This document shows, piece after piece, positions 6,272-13,531 of a stretch of DNA of 37,035 bases (within the stretch, counting starts at the first letter, position 1; the number at the start of each line of letters is the position of its first letter). The DNA comes from a virus. The stretch spans positions 1 to 37,035 of the IMG/VR virus record IMGVR_UViG_3300009085_000053, one strand, 5' to 3'. A model generated the notes under the pieces. The model searched no databases and was not told the origin of the DNA. It saw only the letters and a program-made list of their open reading frames with translations. The translations under genes were made by a program, and so were the position numbers.

Positions 6272-7607
6272 TAAAACATCTGTTTCCAGAATTGCCGCCT
6301 ATATCTGCAAAAAAAACTTTGATGGTGTAGACCAGAAGGTTTTGGAAGAAGCAGGAAGACGAGGGAATGAAATCCATGCAGATATCGAAAACGGAACATT
6401 CCGAACAGAAGAAGGAAAATTTGCCGAAAAATATCTTGCAGGGAGAACGCCGAAAAGAGAGTGTCAGATTGAACCAATCGAGAGAGGAGAATTGACCATC
6501 ACGGGGAGATTCGATGCATTTTTGCAGGATGATCGGGAACTGATTGATTATAAATCCGAGGCGATTGCAGATTTAAAATACTGGATAATCCAATTAAATC
6601 TGTACGCCTACGGATTGGGAGGAGCGGACAAATTGACGGTAATTCACGTTCCGAAATCTGGAAATTACAAAGTCATTTCCGTACCAAAGTTATCAGGTGA
6701 ACAGATTGAAAAAATCATTTATGCCTTTGCAAACAAAGAAGAACTGCCAGATAATTTTTGGGACTTCCTTGGATTAGTAACACAAGCGGAAGAAATCAAT
6801 CTTGACTTAGTGGTTTATTCTCACGATATTGGACAGATAGAAACGAACGTTGACGAAATCGTTAAGCAGATTGAAGAAAAGCTGAAATCCTACGTTCCAG
6901 AAAATTACAGTCCAGAAAACATCGGACTGGCCGCAAAGGATCGGGCGGCCTTAAACAAGTCGGAGAAGGCTTTGATTGAAAGAAGGAAAGCCCTTGAAGA
7001 AAAGCACAATGAACCGCTAAAAAATACTTTCGACAAAATAAAATTCGCGCAGGACTTAATCAAGAAAGCGTCATTGGCATTGGATAAGGTAGTCAAGGCA
7101 GTCGAAGAAAAAGAAAAAGCGGATATCAGGAAAGACCTAGAAGATTATTTCACACAAACCGGCTTTGCTCTTGTCAGCTTTGAAAAGATTTTTAAGCAAT
7201 CTTGGCTAAACAAGACAGCAAAGCGCAAGGAAACGAAAGCCGAGATTGATGCGATCATTAAAAAAATTAATCTAGATATCGAATTGCATGACAGATTAAA
7301 TGAGCCAGATGCAAAGGTCTTTTACCTACAGACACTTGACATTGACTCTGCTTTAAAAAAGGCCGATGAAATTAAAAAAGCGCGCGAGGTATTGGAGCAG
7401 GCACAAGCAAAAAAACCCGATCCAGTTGTTGAAAAAGTTGAGGTTGTTGTAGAAAAAATTCCAGTTCCCTTTGTCGTTGACAAAGAAGAAATAAAACAGG
7501 GAGAAGAAATTTTAACGAGGAGGGTTGAAATCAAGGGAACAGAAAAGCAATTAATAGATTTATCGATTTATTTGGATTCCGTCGGGATCGAATGGAATAA
7601 AATTTAA
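6252..7607 (+). CDS. PD-(D/E)XK exonuclease fused to a DUF1351-like domain
   Basis: About 451 residues. The N-terminal ~150 residues carry GRRGNEIHADIE, then GRFDAFLQDDRELIDYKSE (the D...DYK core) and WIIQLNLYAYG (QxxxY), the order seen in RecB/Cas4-like phage exonucleases. From ~200 on, the protein shows the DUF1351 pattern: long charged helices with KDRAALNKSEKALIERRKAL. A Pro/Val/Lys hinge near 385-405 precedes a short C-terminal domain. The start at 6252 follows AAGGA; ATG 6243 is an alternative. It overlaps the Sak4-like gene by 20 nt. The nuclease-DUF1351 fusion joins two cassette parts that are often separate genes. Confidence 0.8.
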   Translation: MTSQSSNKTSVSRIAAYICKKNFDGVDQKVLEEAGRRGNEIHADIENGTFRTEEGKFAEKYLAGRTPKRECQIEPIERGELTITGRFDAFLQDDRELIDYKSEAIADLKYWIIQLNLYAYGLGGADKLTVIHVPKSGNYKVISVPKLSGEQIEKIIYAFANKEELPDNFWDFLGLVTQAEEINLDLVVYSHDIGQIETNVDEIVKQIEEKLKSYVPENYSPENIGLAAKDRAALNKSEKALIERRKALEEKHNEPLKNTFDKIKFAQDLIKKASLALDKVVKAVEEKEKADIRKDLEDYFTQTGFALVSFEKIFKQSWLNKTAKRKETKAEIDAIIKKINLDIELHDRLNEPDAKVFYLQTLDIDSALKKADEIKKAREVLEQAQAKKPDPVVEKVEVVVEKIPVPFVVDKEEIKQGEEILTRRVEIKGTEKQLIDLSIYLDSVGIEWNKI

Positions 7608-7621
7608 AGGGAGAAAAAAAT

Positions 7622-8158
7622 ATGCAGAATGCGAATTTTTTCGGAGATGGATATATTCCGTCAGAGTATAAAACAGGAATGGTATTATTTGAAAATGGGG
7701 ATTATGATTTGATAATATCCCATTGCGAAGATAAACTTTCTCAAAATAATAATCCAATGCGAGTTATTACTTTTAAAGTGCGCGGGGTGGAAGGCGCTGA
7801 GATTAGTTATTACATGGTTCAGAATGAATATTTTAATTCCAATGCAACAAAATTCTTTGATACATTTGGAATTCAATACGGAGACTTTGCAATTATTCAT
7901 TGGGTCGGAAAGACTGGACGAAGCCATGTAGAGCAGGAAGAGTATACAAAGCAGGACGGGAATACGGGAAAGTCAATGAAAGTGAAATACTTTATTCCTA
8001 AAACAAGCCCACAACCCGCAGGAGCCGCGCCGAATGTAGTAAGACAGCAACCAGCACAAAGCCCTGCACAGTACGCACAACCAAAGCCAGCACAACAGCA
8101 ATATAGACAGGCACAACCAACACAAGCCCCGTTCGAAGATGATTTACCGGTATTTTAA
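7622..8158 (+). CDS. ssb: Single-stranded DNA-binding protein (DUF669/SSB-like)
   Basis: A 178-residue protein. Residues 1-~125 are a beta-rich OB-like domain (GDYDLIISHCEDKLSQNNNP, MRVITFKVRGVEGAEI). This is followed by a low-complexity Gln/Pro/Ala tail (~130-168) and an acidic tip ending FEDDLPVF. A flexible tail with a terminal DD-hydrophobic tip is the hallmark of SSB proteins, used to recruit partners. The SD AAAGGGAG is upstream. It sits directly after the Sak4/exonuclease pair, as expected for a recombination module. Confidence 0.85.
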   Translation: MQNANFFGDGYIPSEYKTGMVLFENGDYDLIISHCEDKLSQNNNPMRVITFKVRGVEGAEISYYMVQNEYFNSNATKFFDTFGIQYGDFAIIHWVGKTGRSHVEQEEYTKQDGNTGKSMKVKYFIPKTSPQPAGAAPNVVRQQPAQSPAQYAQPKPAQQQYRQAQPTQAPFEDDLPVF

Positions 8159-8170
8159 AGGATAAAGAAA

Positions 8171-8794
8171 ATGAGGTTTCAAACTATTTACGATCCAGAA
8201 TTATATGCAAGGTTTGAAATTAAGGCAGAGGACAAAATAGTCCTCTTGCCTTATCCTTTAAACGCAAAAGAAAGAATCGCTAAGTTTTTTTTATCAGTTA
8301 TCGAAAAAAACAAAGTGAATGCAGAAAAGAAAAAAGACCCTGTAACCCTTGACGTGCGGATCGAGGTATCAGACAAAAGGAGCCTTGACGCGAATGCCTT
8401 GATGTGGTCGATATATAATATTCAGGTGTATTACATGAATATTGAATTGAAGCAGATCAAGCAGATAACAAAAAATGATTTGTATGATAAAGACATGGAA
8501 GACTATGCGCCTAAACACTGGATAAAATGCCAACCAGAATCAAGGGAATTTTTCAGGCAAGTATTGACAGAAGAAAAAGGAAAGATCAAAAAGGAAATTG
8601 AAAAAGACGGCCATGTATATTTTCAAGTGTGGGAAACTTCATCATATTGGAATACAAAAAGAATGGCCGAATTCATTGATTTAAAATTGAATGAACTAGA
8701 GCAAGCAGGGATAACAAGGCTTGAGGACGGAAACCTTGACAAGGTATTTTTAGACTTTGAAAAATGGAGGCATGAAAATGCGGCGGATTGTTAA
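8171..8794 (+). CDS. NinB-like recombination protein
   Basis: A 207-residue protein. The segment SDKRSLDANALMWSIYNIQ (~67-85) matches the 'KRSLxxNAxxW' signature of NinB/Orf-type and related phage recombination proteins. A later SSYWNTKRMAEFIDLKLNEL followed by GITRL matches the C-terminal 'SxYxTxxMxxxI...L...GI' pattern. Such proteins bind single-stranded DNA and modulate recombination initiation. The position after SSB supports this. The end overlaps the next gene. Confidence 0.7.
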   Translation: MRFQTIYDPELYARFEIKAEDKIVLLPYPLNAKERIAKFFLSVIEKNKVNAEKKKDPVTLDVRIEVSDKRSLDANALMWSIYNIQVYYMNIELKQIKQITKNDLYDKDMEDYAPKHWIKCQPESREFFRQVLTEEKGKIKKEIEKDGHVYFQVWETSSYWNTKRMAEFIDLKLNELEQAGITRLEDGNLDKVFLDFEKWRHENAADC

Positions 8795-8954
8795 AAATAA
8801 TGTGGACGGATCAAAAGAAGTGCTTCGAGTGATTGTAGGACAGGCACAAGGGCTTGAAATCAGGCTTTTGACAGATTGTGGAGCTAAGAAAGGGGATAAA
8901 ATCAGATTGACACAGTATCCTGATGGGTCTGGAAAGTGGGAGAAGGAAGAATAA
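8778..8954 (+). CDS. Small hypothetical protein
   Basis: A 58-residue protein. The start at 8778 is chosen because GGAGG (8766-8770) is 7 nt upstream; ATG 8772 and TTG 8757 are also in frame. It is basic and beta-like (MRRIVKNNVDGSKEVLRVIV, GLEIRLLTDCGAKKGDKIRL), and might be a small OB or SH3-like fold. It closes the promoter B operon. Confidence 0.6.
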   Translation: MRRIVKNNVDGSKEVLRVIVGQAQGLEIRLLTDCGAKKGDKIRLTQYPDGSGKWEKEE

Positions 8955-8959
8955 AATAC

Positions 8960-8988
8960 TAGACTATATTAAAAAAAGGTAGTAAATT
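8960..8988 (+). promoter_or_regulatory. Promoter E upstream of the structured RNA
   Basis: TAGACT (8960-8965), a 17-nt spacer and TAAATT (8983-8988) follow the geometry of promoters A-C, with a weaker -10. The expected start falls at about 8995, exactly at the first base of stem 1 of the structured RNA. Confidence 0.5.
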
Positions 8989-8994
8989 AATTAT

Positions 8995-9111
8995 GTTATC
9001 AGTTGCCATGGAGTCACGCCCTGTGGGAACTGATAACAAAAAATGAAAGACTTTGTTTTTTTTATCCGGCGTGAACTCGAAAGAGTGGGTAAAAAAGCAA
9101 AGTCTTTTTTT
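8995..9111 (+). ncRNA. Structured leader RNA / small RNA with loop-bulge pseudoknot and terminator
   Basis: Stem 1 pairs GTTATCAGTT (8995-9004) with AACTGATAAC (9028-9037), extended by CCATG (9006-9010) with TGTGG (9022-9026, two G-U pairs). Stem 2 pairs AAAGACTTTG (9046-9055) with CAAAGTCTTT (9098-9107), continues through a T-rich/A-rich helix and ATCC/GGGT, then has a 7-nt bulge GGCGTGA (9068-9074), and closes with ACTC-GAAA-GAGT (9075-9086), a GNRA tetraloop. The stem 1 loop holds TCACGCC (9014-9020), the exact reverse complement of the bulge, so a 7-bp tertiary pseudoknot can form. Stem 2 leads into seven T (9105-9111), like a terminator. It may be an attenuating leader for the KilAC gene or a free small RNA. 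No known family was recognised. Confidence 0.75.
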
Positions 9112-9131
9112 ATTTTAACAGGAGGAAAAAT

Positions 9132-9554
9132 ATGGATGGTAAAGAAACAAGAGATTTACTTTCAAGGATATCTTCATTACTGGAAGAATCACAAAAAACG
9201 ATTGAGGAGTATGATAAGGAAATCAAAAGCCTTGTAAAAGAAAATCAAGAATTAGTAGAAAGTCAAAAAACATGGAATTTAATCGAGCAAAATGATAATT
9301 GGTTTGATTTTAAAGAAGTTGCAAAATTAATAAATATTAAAGGATTTGGAAGAAATAAAATTCTTGAGTTATTAAGAATGCATCAAATTTTTGATTCAAA
9401 TAATCAGCCTTATCAAAAAAATTGCACTAATGGATATTTCAAAATCACGCTTAAATATGTAGAATCATTAGACACATTCGTTTCAGTTCCTCTTTCTTCT
9501 AAAAAAGGAATTGACTTTATTGTAAAAATTATTGAGGAGGCAATACATGAATAA
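9132..9554 (+). CDS. KilAC-domain (antirepressor-like) protein
   Basis: A 140-residue protein with SD AGGAGG ~6 nt upstream. An N-terminal coiled coil (~8-50) leads to a C-terminal KilAC domain: WFDFKEVAKLINIKGFGRNK, ILELLRMHQIF, QPYQKNCTNGYFKI and SSKKGIDFIVKII. KilAC domains bind DNA and occur in phage antirepressors. The usual N-terminal Bro or Rha domain is missing, replaced by the coiled coil. The gene is directly downstream of the structured RNA, so its expression may depend on read-through of that element. Confidence 0.82.
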   Translation: MDGKETRDLLSRISSLLEESQKTIEEYDKEIKSLVKENQELVESQKTWNLIEQNDNWFDFKEVAKLINIKGFGRNKILELLRMHQIFDSNNQPYQKNCTNGYFKITLKYVESLDTFVSVPLSSKKGIDFIVKIIEEAIHE

Positions 9555-10308
9555 TTATCCCAAAGTTTCAACGGATGACGCCGCAAAAGAAGTTGAAAGA
9601 TTGCACAATGGAATTGAAGAAAAACTTAAAACAAGCGTTTCTGATGCAGTTAGAATCGGAGAAATTCTTACAACAATAAAAGAAAAGATAGGACATGGAC
9701 AATATGAAAAGTGGGTAAAGGAAAATGTTAATTTCAATACAGTAACGGCGTGGCGTTATATGAAATTATATTCATACGGTAAATCTTTAACAGCTAAAGA
9801 TTTACCGGAAGCCTATAAGCAGATGGAAACTTTCGAGGCGCAGGAAAAACAAAGTGAATATAAAAAAGCAATGATAAGAGTATGCGAATACAAAAAGACT
9901 GGGAAAAAGCCAGAAGGATGGAGAAAAAATACAGATGATAAACTTTATACAGAAGAAATCGAAAGAGAAAAAAGAATAAATGAAGCCGCACAAAAAGGTG
10001 AAAAATATAAAAAAGAATTTGAAGAAAAACAAGATAGAGAAAAAATATCAAGAGATGAAAGAAATTCAAGGCTTGACGGATTTATGGACACATTAAAAAA
10101 TGGGATAGAGAAAGAAAAAGAAAAAATAGAATTTGTAAAAAAAATAGGGTTATCCGGAAACAATGCATCTCATGGTTTTAATGAAATTCTGATAAATTAT
10201 TTACAAACATTACACAATGACAGCGAATGCATAGAGGCTTGTCATAACATAATCAAGATATGTAAAGGCTTTGTAAACGATTTACAGAAAAAATCAGTAG
10301 GGAAATAA
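9547..10308 (+). CDS. DUF3102-like protein
   Basis: A 253-residue, highly helical, charged protein. The start at 9547 has GAGGAGG ~6 nt upstream and overlaps the previous stop by 8 nt; an in-frame TTG at 9532 is not needed. Residues ~40-75 (IGEILTTIKEKIGHGQYEKW then NTVTAWRYMKLY) match the DUF3102 core, where a GxFxxW segment is followed by an HTH-like helix. This suggests DNA binding, and the neighbours point to replication or regulation. Confidence 0.72.
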   Translation: MNNYPKVSTDDAAKEVERLHNGIEEKLKTSVSDAVRIGEILTTIKEKIGHGQYEKWVKENVNFNTVTAWRYMKLYSYGKSLTAKDLPEAYKQMETFEAQEKQSEYKKAMIRVCEYKKTGKKPEGWRKNTDDKLYTEEIEREKRINEAAQKGEKYKKEFEEKQDREKISRDERNSRLDGFMDTLKNGIEKEKEKIEFVKKIGLSGNNASHGFNEILINYLQTLHNDSECIEACHNIIKICKGFVNDLQKKSVGK

Positions 10309-10319
10309 GAGAGGAAAAA

Positions 10320-11249
10320 ATGGCAACAAATAGATATATTAGTACTTCATTTTGGGATGACGAATGGATTCAAACATTAGACCCGTCAGAAAAATTATTA
10401 TATCTTTACTACATGACAAACCCTTTGACAAATATTGCAGGAATTTACAAAGTTACACAAAGAAGGGTTTCGTTTGATACCGGATTCACAAATGACACTA
10501 TTGGTCACATAATGGCAAAATTCGAGAAAGCAGGAAAGGTCTTTCGCTTTCAGGAATGGGTAATATTGCCGAATTGGACAAAATACCAAAAAGTAGGCGA
10601 AAAGGATAACAACAGAAAAGGAATAGATGCTATTTTAAAGGTAATTCCTGATAATATATATGAATACGCAATAAAAAGCGGTTATAAATATCAATTTTTG
10701 GAAGACCTTGGAAGGCCCTTACAAGGGGGTTCGACGACCTTGAACTATCTTAATCTTAATCTTAATCTTAATTCTAATCTTAATTTATGTAATGCCGATC
10801 AAAGATCGTCACAATCCGAAGAAGTAGAAAACTCAAAGATCGAAGGAATCTGCCGAGGGAGTGAAGTTCTTCTTGTTGACCACTCTCCGGAGATTGAAGA
10901 AACCACACCTGCCCGCCGGTTGCCCGTTCCAGAGGATAGTCTGCCGGTTGCCTTGAAACCCAAAAAAGAAAACTGGTACAAAAACGAGAATAATGCACGG
11001 GCTTTTAAATACATAAAGGAGTATATTACAGACTACGATCCTAACTACTACTTTGGTGATATTGAAAAAAGCACTATCAAGAATTTGGTCAATCGGTTAA
11101 GGGTGGAAGATAAAGAGGGCAACAAAGTTTTTGACCATGAGTATTTTGCGGAGAAGTGGGAGAATTACACGAAGCCTAGTTTTTGGATGGATCGAGGATG
11201 CAAGAACATAATGTCATTTTATAAAAATATTAATCGCATACCGGTATAG
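10320..11249 (+). CDS. Phage replication initiator / replisome-organizer-like protein
   Basis: A 309-residue protein. The N-terminal part (MATNRYISTSFWDDEWIQTL, then SEKLLYLYYMTNP and GIYKVTQRRVSFDTGF) is the winged-helix type start found in phage DnaD-like or replisome-organizer proteins. A Leu-Asn repeat (~142-156) forms the hinge and is encoded by a DNA hexamer repeat. A helical domain follows (~245-309, FAEKWENYTKPSFWMDRGCK). It lies directly before a DnaB-type helicase, so helicase loading at the origin is the likely role. Confidence 0.75.
   Translation: MATNRYISTSFWDDEWIQTLDPSEKLLYLYYMTNPLTNIAGIYKVTQRRVSFDTGFTNDTIGHIMAKFEKAGKVFRFQEWVILPNWTKYQKVGEKDNNRKGIDAILKVIPDNIYEYAIKSGYKYQFLEDLGRPLQGGSTTLNYLNLNLNLNSNLNLCNADQRSSQSEEVENSKIEGICRGSEVLLVDHSPEIEETTPARRLPVPEDSLPVALKPKKENWYKNENNARAFKYIKEYITDYDPNYYFGDIEKSTIKNLVNRLRVEDKEGNKVFDHEYFAEKWENYTKPSFWMDRGCKNIMSFYKNINRIPV
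10747..10782 (+). repeat. Hexanucleotide (ATCTTA) direct repeat in the replication gene
   Basis: Six consecutive hexamers: four ATCTTA, one ATTCTA, then ATCTTA. They are in frame and encode a Leu-Asn run. Iterons inside initiator genes are known phage origins (lambda O), so this could be an origin element or simply a linker-coding repeat. Confidence 0.85.
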
Positions 11250-11270
11250 ACAAAACAAAAGGGGAGACGG

Positions 11271-12569
11271 ATGAACGAATTTGAAAGGAATGTGATTGGG
11301 ACTATAATCGGAGCAGAAGGAAAAACGGATATTATCGACGACTCCGGTTTAGTTCCAGAAATGTTTTCAACGATTGACGGAAGAAATATTTATAACCTGA
11401 TTATAGAAATGCATCGAGAAAATATTATTCCGACATTAGCGCAGTTATTCGACAAAAACAAAGAATTGACTTTGAAGTATAATGATGTAACAAACGCTTC
11501 TAATTTTTTACTTGTAAAAGATTCTATCCGTAAAATTAAAGATGGTTATAAATACCGATGCATAAAAAAGATTGAAAGCGTAGTCAAGGATACTACACCG
11601 CACAATCTTGAAGATTCAAAGATTGAGATTATGTCAATCATTGACCAGTCGGATGACGTTAATTTTAGAAACGATATTGTGAATATTTCGACTAGAGATT
11701 CTTTTGTAAGCTATGTCGAAAAAGTCGAGGCAAGATACAAGAAGGGCGGGAAGGTTGACGGCGTTGATATTAAATTCCCGATTATGAAAGAATATTTCAA
11801 TGAGTGGTCAAAAGGAAATATATATTACATAGGGGGAAGGCCGTCAGATGGGAAATCAACACTTGCGATGAATGTGGCAATGCAATCACTTGAGCAGGGA
11901 TATAAAGTCGGATTTATTTCTTTGGAATCTGGACGGGAAGAGATTTTAAATCGCATCGTTTCACACGTCGGAGGCATCGAGGTTGGAAGGTTAAAAACCG
12001 GAATGCTAGGGATCAAAGATTTTGCGGCATTGCAGGATGTTGGCGAGGTTTTGACAAAAGACGGAAAGTTTATGATTTACGATAAACCGAGAGCAACTAT
12101 CACGGATATTATTTCGGCTATGAAATTAATGGTTAGACGGCATAAGGTTGATATAATTTTTATTGACTATATTCAAATTATTAGATGCCCAAAGTATCGA
12201 ACAAAGGTCGAAGAGGTTGGACACGTTTCACAAGTTTTAAAAGAAATGGCAAGACTTTTAAATATTCCAGTGATTGCACTGGCACAATTAAAAAGAGATA
12301 TTGACGTAGGACGTATGCCGAACCTTGGCGACTTCCAATGGTCAAGCCAGCTAGAGCAAGATATGGATGGCGGGATGCTTATTTGGAACACGAATCAAAA
12401 TCGATCAGAACCACATAATGATGACTATTATATTTTATACGCAAAGAACAGGGACGGGAAAACCGGCTGGGGTCGGATGCGATATAGCAAAGCTATGATG
12501 ACTTTTGAGGAGCATTATCAACAAGTTCCACCGCCTGAAAAGCGAAAAGGATATCATAAGAGCTTTTAA
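11271..12569 (+). CDS. Replicative DNA helicase, DnaB family
   Basis: A 432-residue protein. The N-terminal helical domain (~1-100) is of DnaB type (MNEFERNVIGTIIGAEGKTD, DGRNIYNLIIEMH). The RecA-like domain has Walker A GGRPSDGKST (~188-197), a VGFISLESG strand, Walker B VDIIFIDYIQ (~294-303), IPVIALAQLKRDID and a C-terminal AKNRDGKTG element. It unwinds the fork during phage replication. It is last in the operon after the initiator. Confidence 0.93.
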   Translation: MNEFERNVIGTIIGAEGKTDIIDDSGLVPEMFSTIDGRNIYNLIIEMHRENIIPTLAQLFDKNKELTLKYNDVTNASNFLLVKDSIRKIKDGYKYRCIKKIESVVKDTTPHNLEDSKIEIMSIIDQSDDVNFRNDIVNISTRDSFVSYVEKVEARYKKGGKVDGVDIKFPIMKEYFNEWSKGNIYYIGGRPSDGKSTLAMNVAMQSLEQGYKVGFISLESGREEILNRIVSHVGGIEVGRLKTGMLGIKDFAALQDVGEVLTKDGKFMIYDKPRATITDIISAMKLMVRRHKVDIIFIDYIQIIRCPKYRTKVEEVGHVSQVLKEMARLLNIPVIALAQLKRDIDVGRMPNLGDFQWSSQLEQDMDGGMLIWNTNQNRSEPHNDDYYILYAKNRDGKTGWGRMRYSKAMMTFEEHYQQVPPPEKRKGYHKSF

Positions 12570-12601
12570 GCCATGAAAGTAAAATAAGGAAATCAATAAT
12601 A

Positions 12602-12699
12602 TACTTAACAAGCGTTAAGTAAAATAAGGATAAAAAATGGTAAAAATATAATATAATATTAAAATAATTCTAGACAAGAAACAGATTTTATATTATATT
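12602..12699 (+). promoter_or_regulatory. Promoter C with upstream inverted repeat
   Basis: The -35 TAGACA (12671-12676), 17-nt spacer and -10 TATATT (12694-12699) are followed by a start near 12706. Upstream, ACTTAAC-aagc-GTTAAGT (12603-12620) is a perfect 7-bp inverted repeat. It contains TACTTAACAAGCGT (12602-12615), which differs by one base from the motif at 3143-3156 and lies 55 nt before the -35, against 53 nt at promoter A. Confidence 0.7.
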
Positions 12700-12739
12700 A
12701 TATACATAAGGTGCTTGAGAGAGTGCCAAAGGGGACAAG

Positions 12740-12904
12740 ATGAAAGATTACGTTGATTACATGATTGAAAATAAATCAGCAATGGCGAGAGCAAAACATA
12801 TCCAGAAAAAAATCGTATTAATCAATGAAATTTATAAAAAGCTTGGATGCAGATTGTCAAAAGATTTATCAATAAAAGAATTAAAAGGAATTTTAAATCA
12901 ATAA
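12740..12904 (+). CDS. Small hypothetical protein
   Basis: A 54-residue basic helical protein starting MKDYVDYMIENKSAMARAKH, with SD AAAGGGGA 6 nt upstream. It is the first gene after promoter C. A GGTGCT/AGTGCC stem in the leader sits just before its SD. No family was recognised. Confidence 0.7.
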   Translation: MKDYVDYMIENKSAMARAKHIQKKIVLINEIYKKLGCRLSKDLSIKELKGILNQ

Positions 12905-12913
12905 TAAATAATT

Positions 12914-12927
12914 CCCGCAGACGCGGG
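12914..12927 (+). terminator. Hairpin with T run after the first promoter C gene (possible attenuator)
   Basis: CCCGC (12914-12918) pairs with GCGGG (12923-12927) around AGAC, then CTTTTT. It sits between the first and second genes, exactly as the hairpin at 3681-3694 does in the promoter A unit. Confidence 0.5.
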
Positions 12928-12947
12928 CTTTTTAAAAGGGGAGTTTT

Positions 12948-13148
12948 ATGAGTTATACAAATGAATTTGTTTTTGAGAATGTAAAAGAATCTTACAAAAA
13001 ATCTGAAAAGTTTTGTTCAAAAATGACGAAAGCCGAAAAGGTAAATTTCCAGAGAAAAGTTTGCTTTGCGTTTTTTTCTGAACTTTATGGAAGCGTGACA
13101 GTAAAGCAATTATGCGACGCGATGGAAAAATACGAGGCACAAGGATGA
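12948..13148 (+). CDS. Small hypothetical protein
   Basis: A 66-residue protein with SD AAGGGGAG upstream. It is helical and basic (VKESYKKSEKFCSKMTKAEK, SVTVKQLCDAMEKYEAQG). Its end overlaps the next start (ATGA). The function is not recognised. Confidence 0.7.
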   Translation: MSYTNEFVFENVKESYKKSEKFCSKMTKAEKVNFQRKVCFAFFSELYGSVTVKQLCDAMEKYEAQG

Positions 13149-13378
13149 AAACAACAATTAACCCTCGCGGGCTTGGCAGTTTTGAAATAGAGGTTGACTA
13201 CGATATTGACACGCCTACAAGTTGCATCGAAGATAGTTTGATAATTACATATCAAGGCGTAGACATTACCGGCTTTATACAGGATGACAAGTATAATGAA
13301 TTGGTGCAGGAAGTTAATCAAATGTTATGGGATATCCGCGAAGGATATAAGCCTTTGGCATTTTATGAGGGGGAATAG
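13145..13378 (+). CDS. Small hypothetical protein
   Basis: A 77-residue protein. The start at 13145 is on the previous stop (ATGA), with GAGG ~9 nt upstream; the frame is open upstream, but only inside the previous gene. Predicted beta strands (LGSFEIEVDYDID, DSLIITYQGVDITGFI) precede a helix (YNELVQEVNQMLWDIRE). No motif was found. Confidence 0.7.
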   Translation: MKTTINPRGLGSFEIEVDYDIDTPTSCIEDSLIITYQGVDITGFIQDDKYNELVQEVNQMLWDIREGYKPLAFYEGE

Positions 13379-13531
13379 ATGGAAAAAAATAATAACGACA
13401 TTATGATTCCCGCAATAGTAATTATAGGGTTTTGTATATTTTTTGGTAAGTGCATGGCCGAACAAAACAGAGTCGGGAATAATTATGAAAACGCTAAACA
13501 CTATTCTGCAAACGAAGGAAGGACAAAATGA
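13379..13531 (+). CDS. Single-TM mini-protein
   Basis: A 50-residue ORF that starts at the base after the previous stop. A hydrophobic segment at ~9-24 (MIPAIVIIGFCIFFGK) is followed by a polar tail (MAEQNRVGNNYENAKHYSAN). Its TGA overlaps the next ATG. SD GAGGGGG is 6 nt upstream. Likely a small membrane protein. Confidence 0.6.
   Translation: MEKNNNDIMIPAIVIIGFCIFFGKCMAEQNRVGNNYENAKHYSANEGRTK

Noticed and set aside
9043-9237. 64-aa ORF overlapping the structured RNA
   Set aside because: It lies within stem 2 and has no SD; its peptide is low-complexity. It runs into the KilAC gene out of frame. A leader peptide cannot be excluded, but there is no support.
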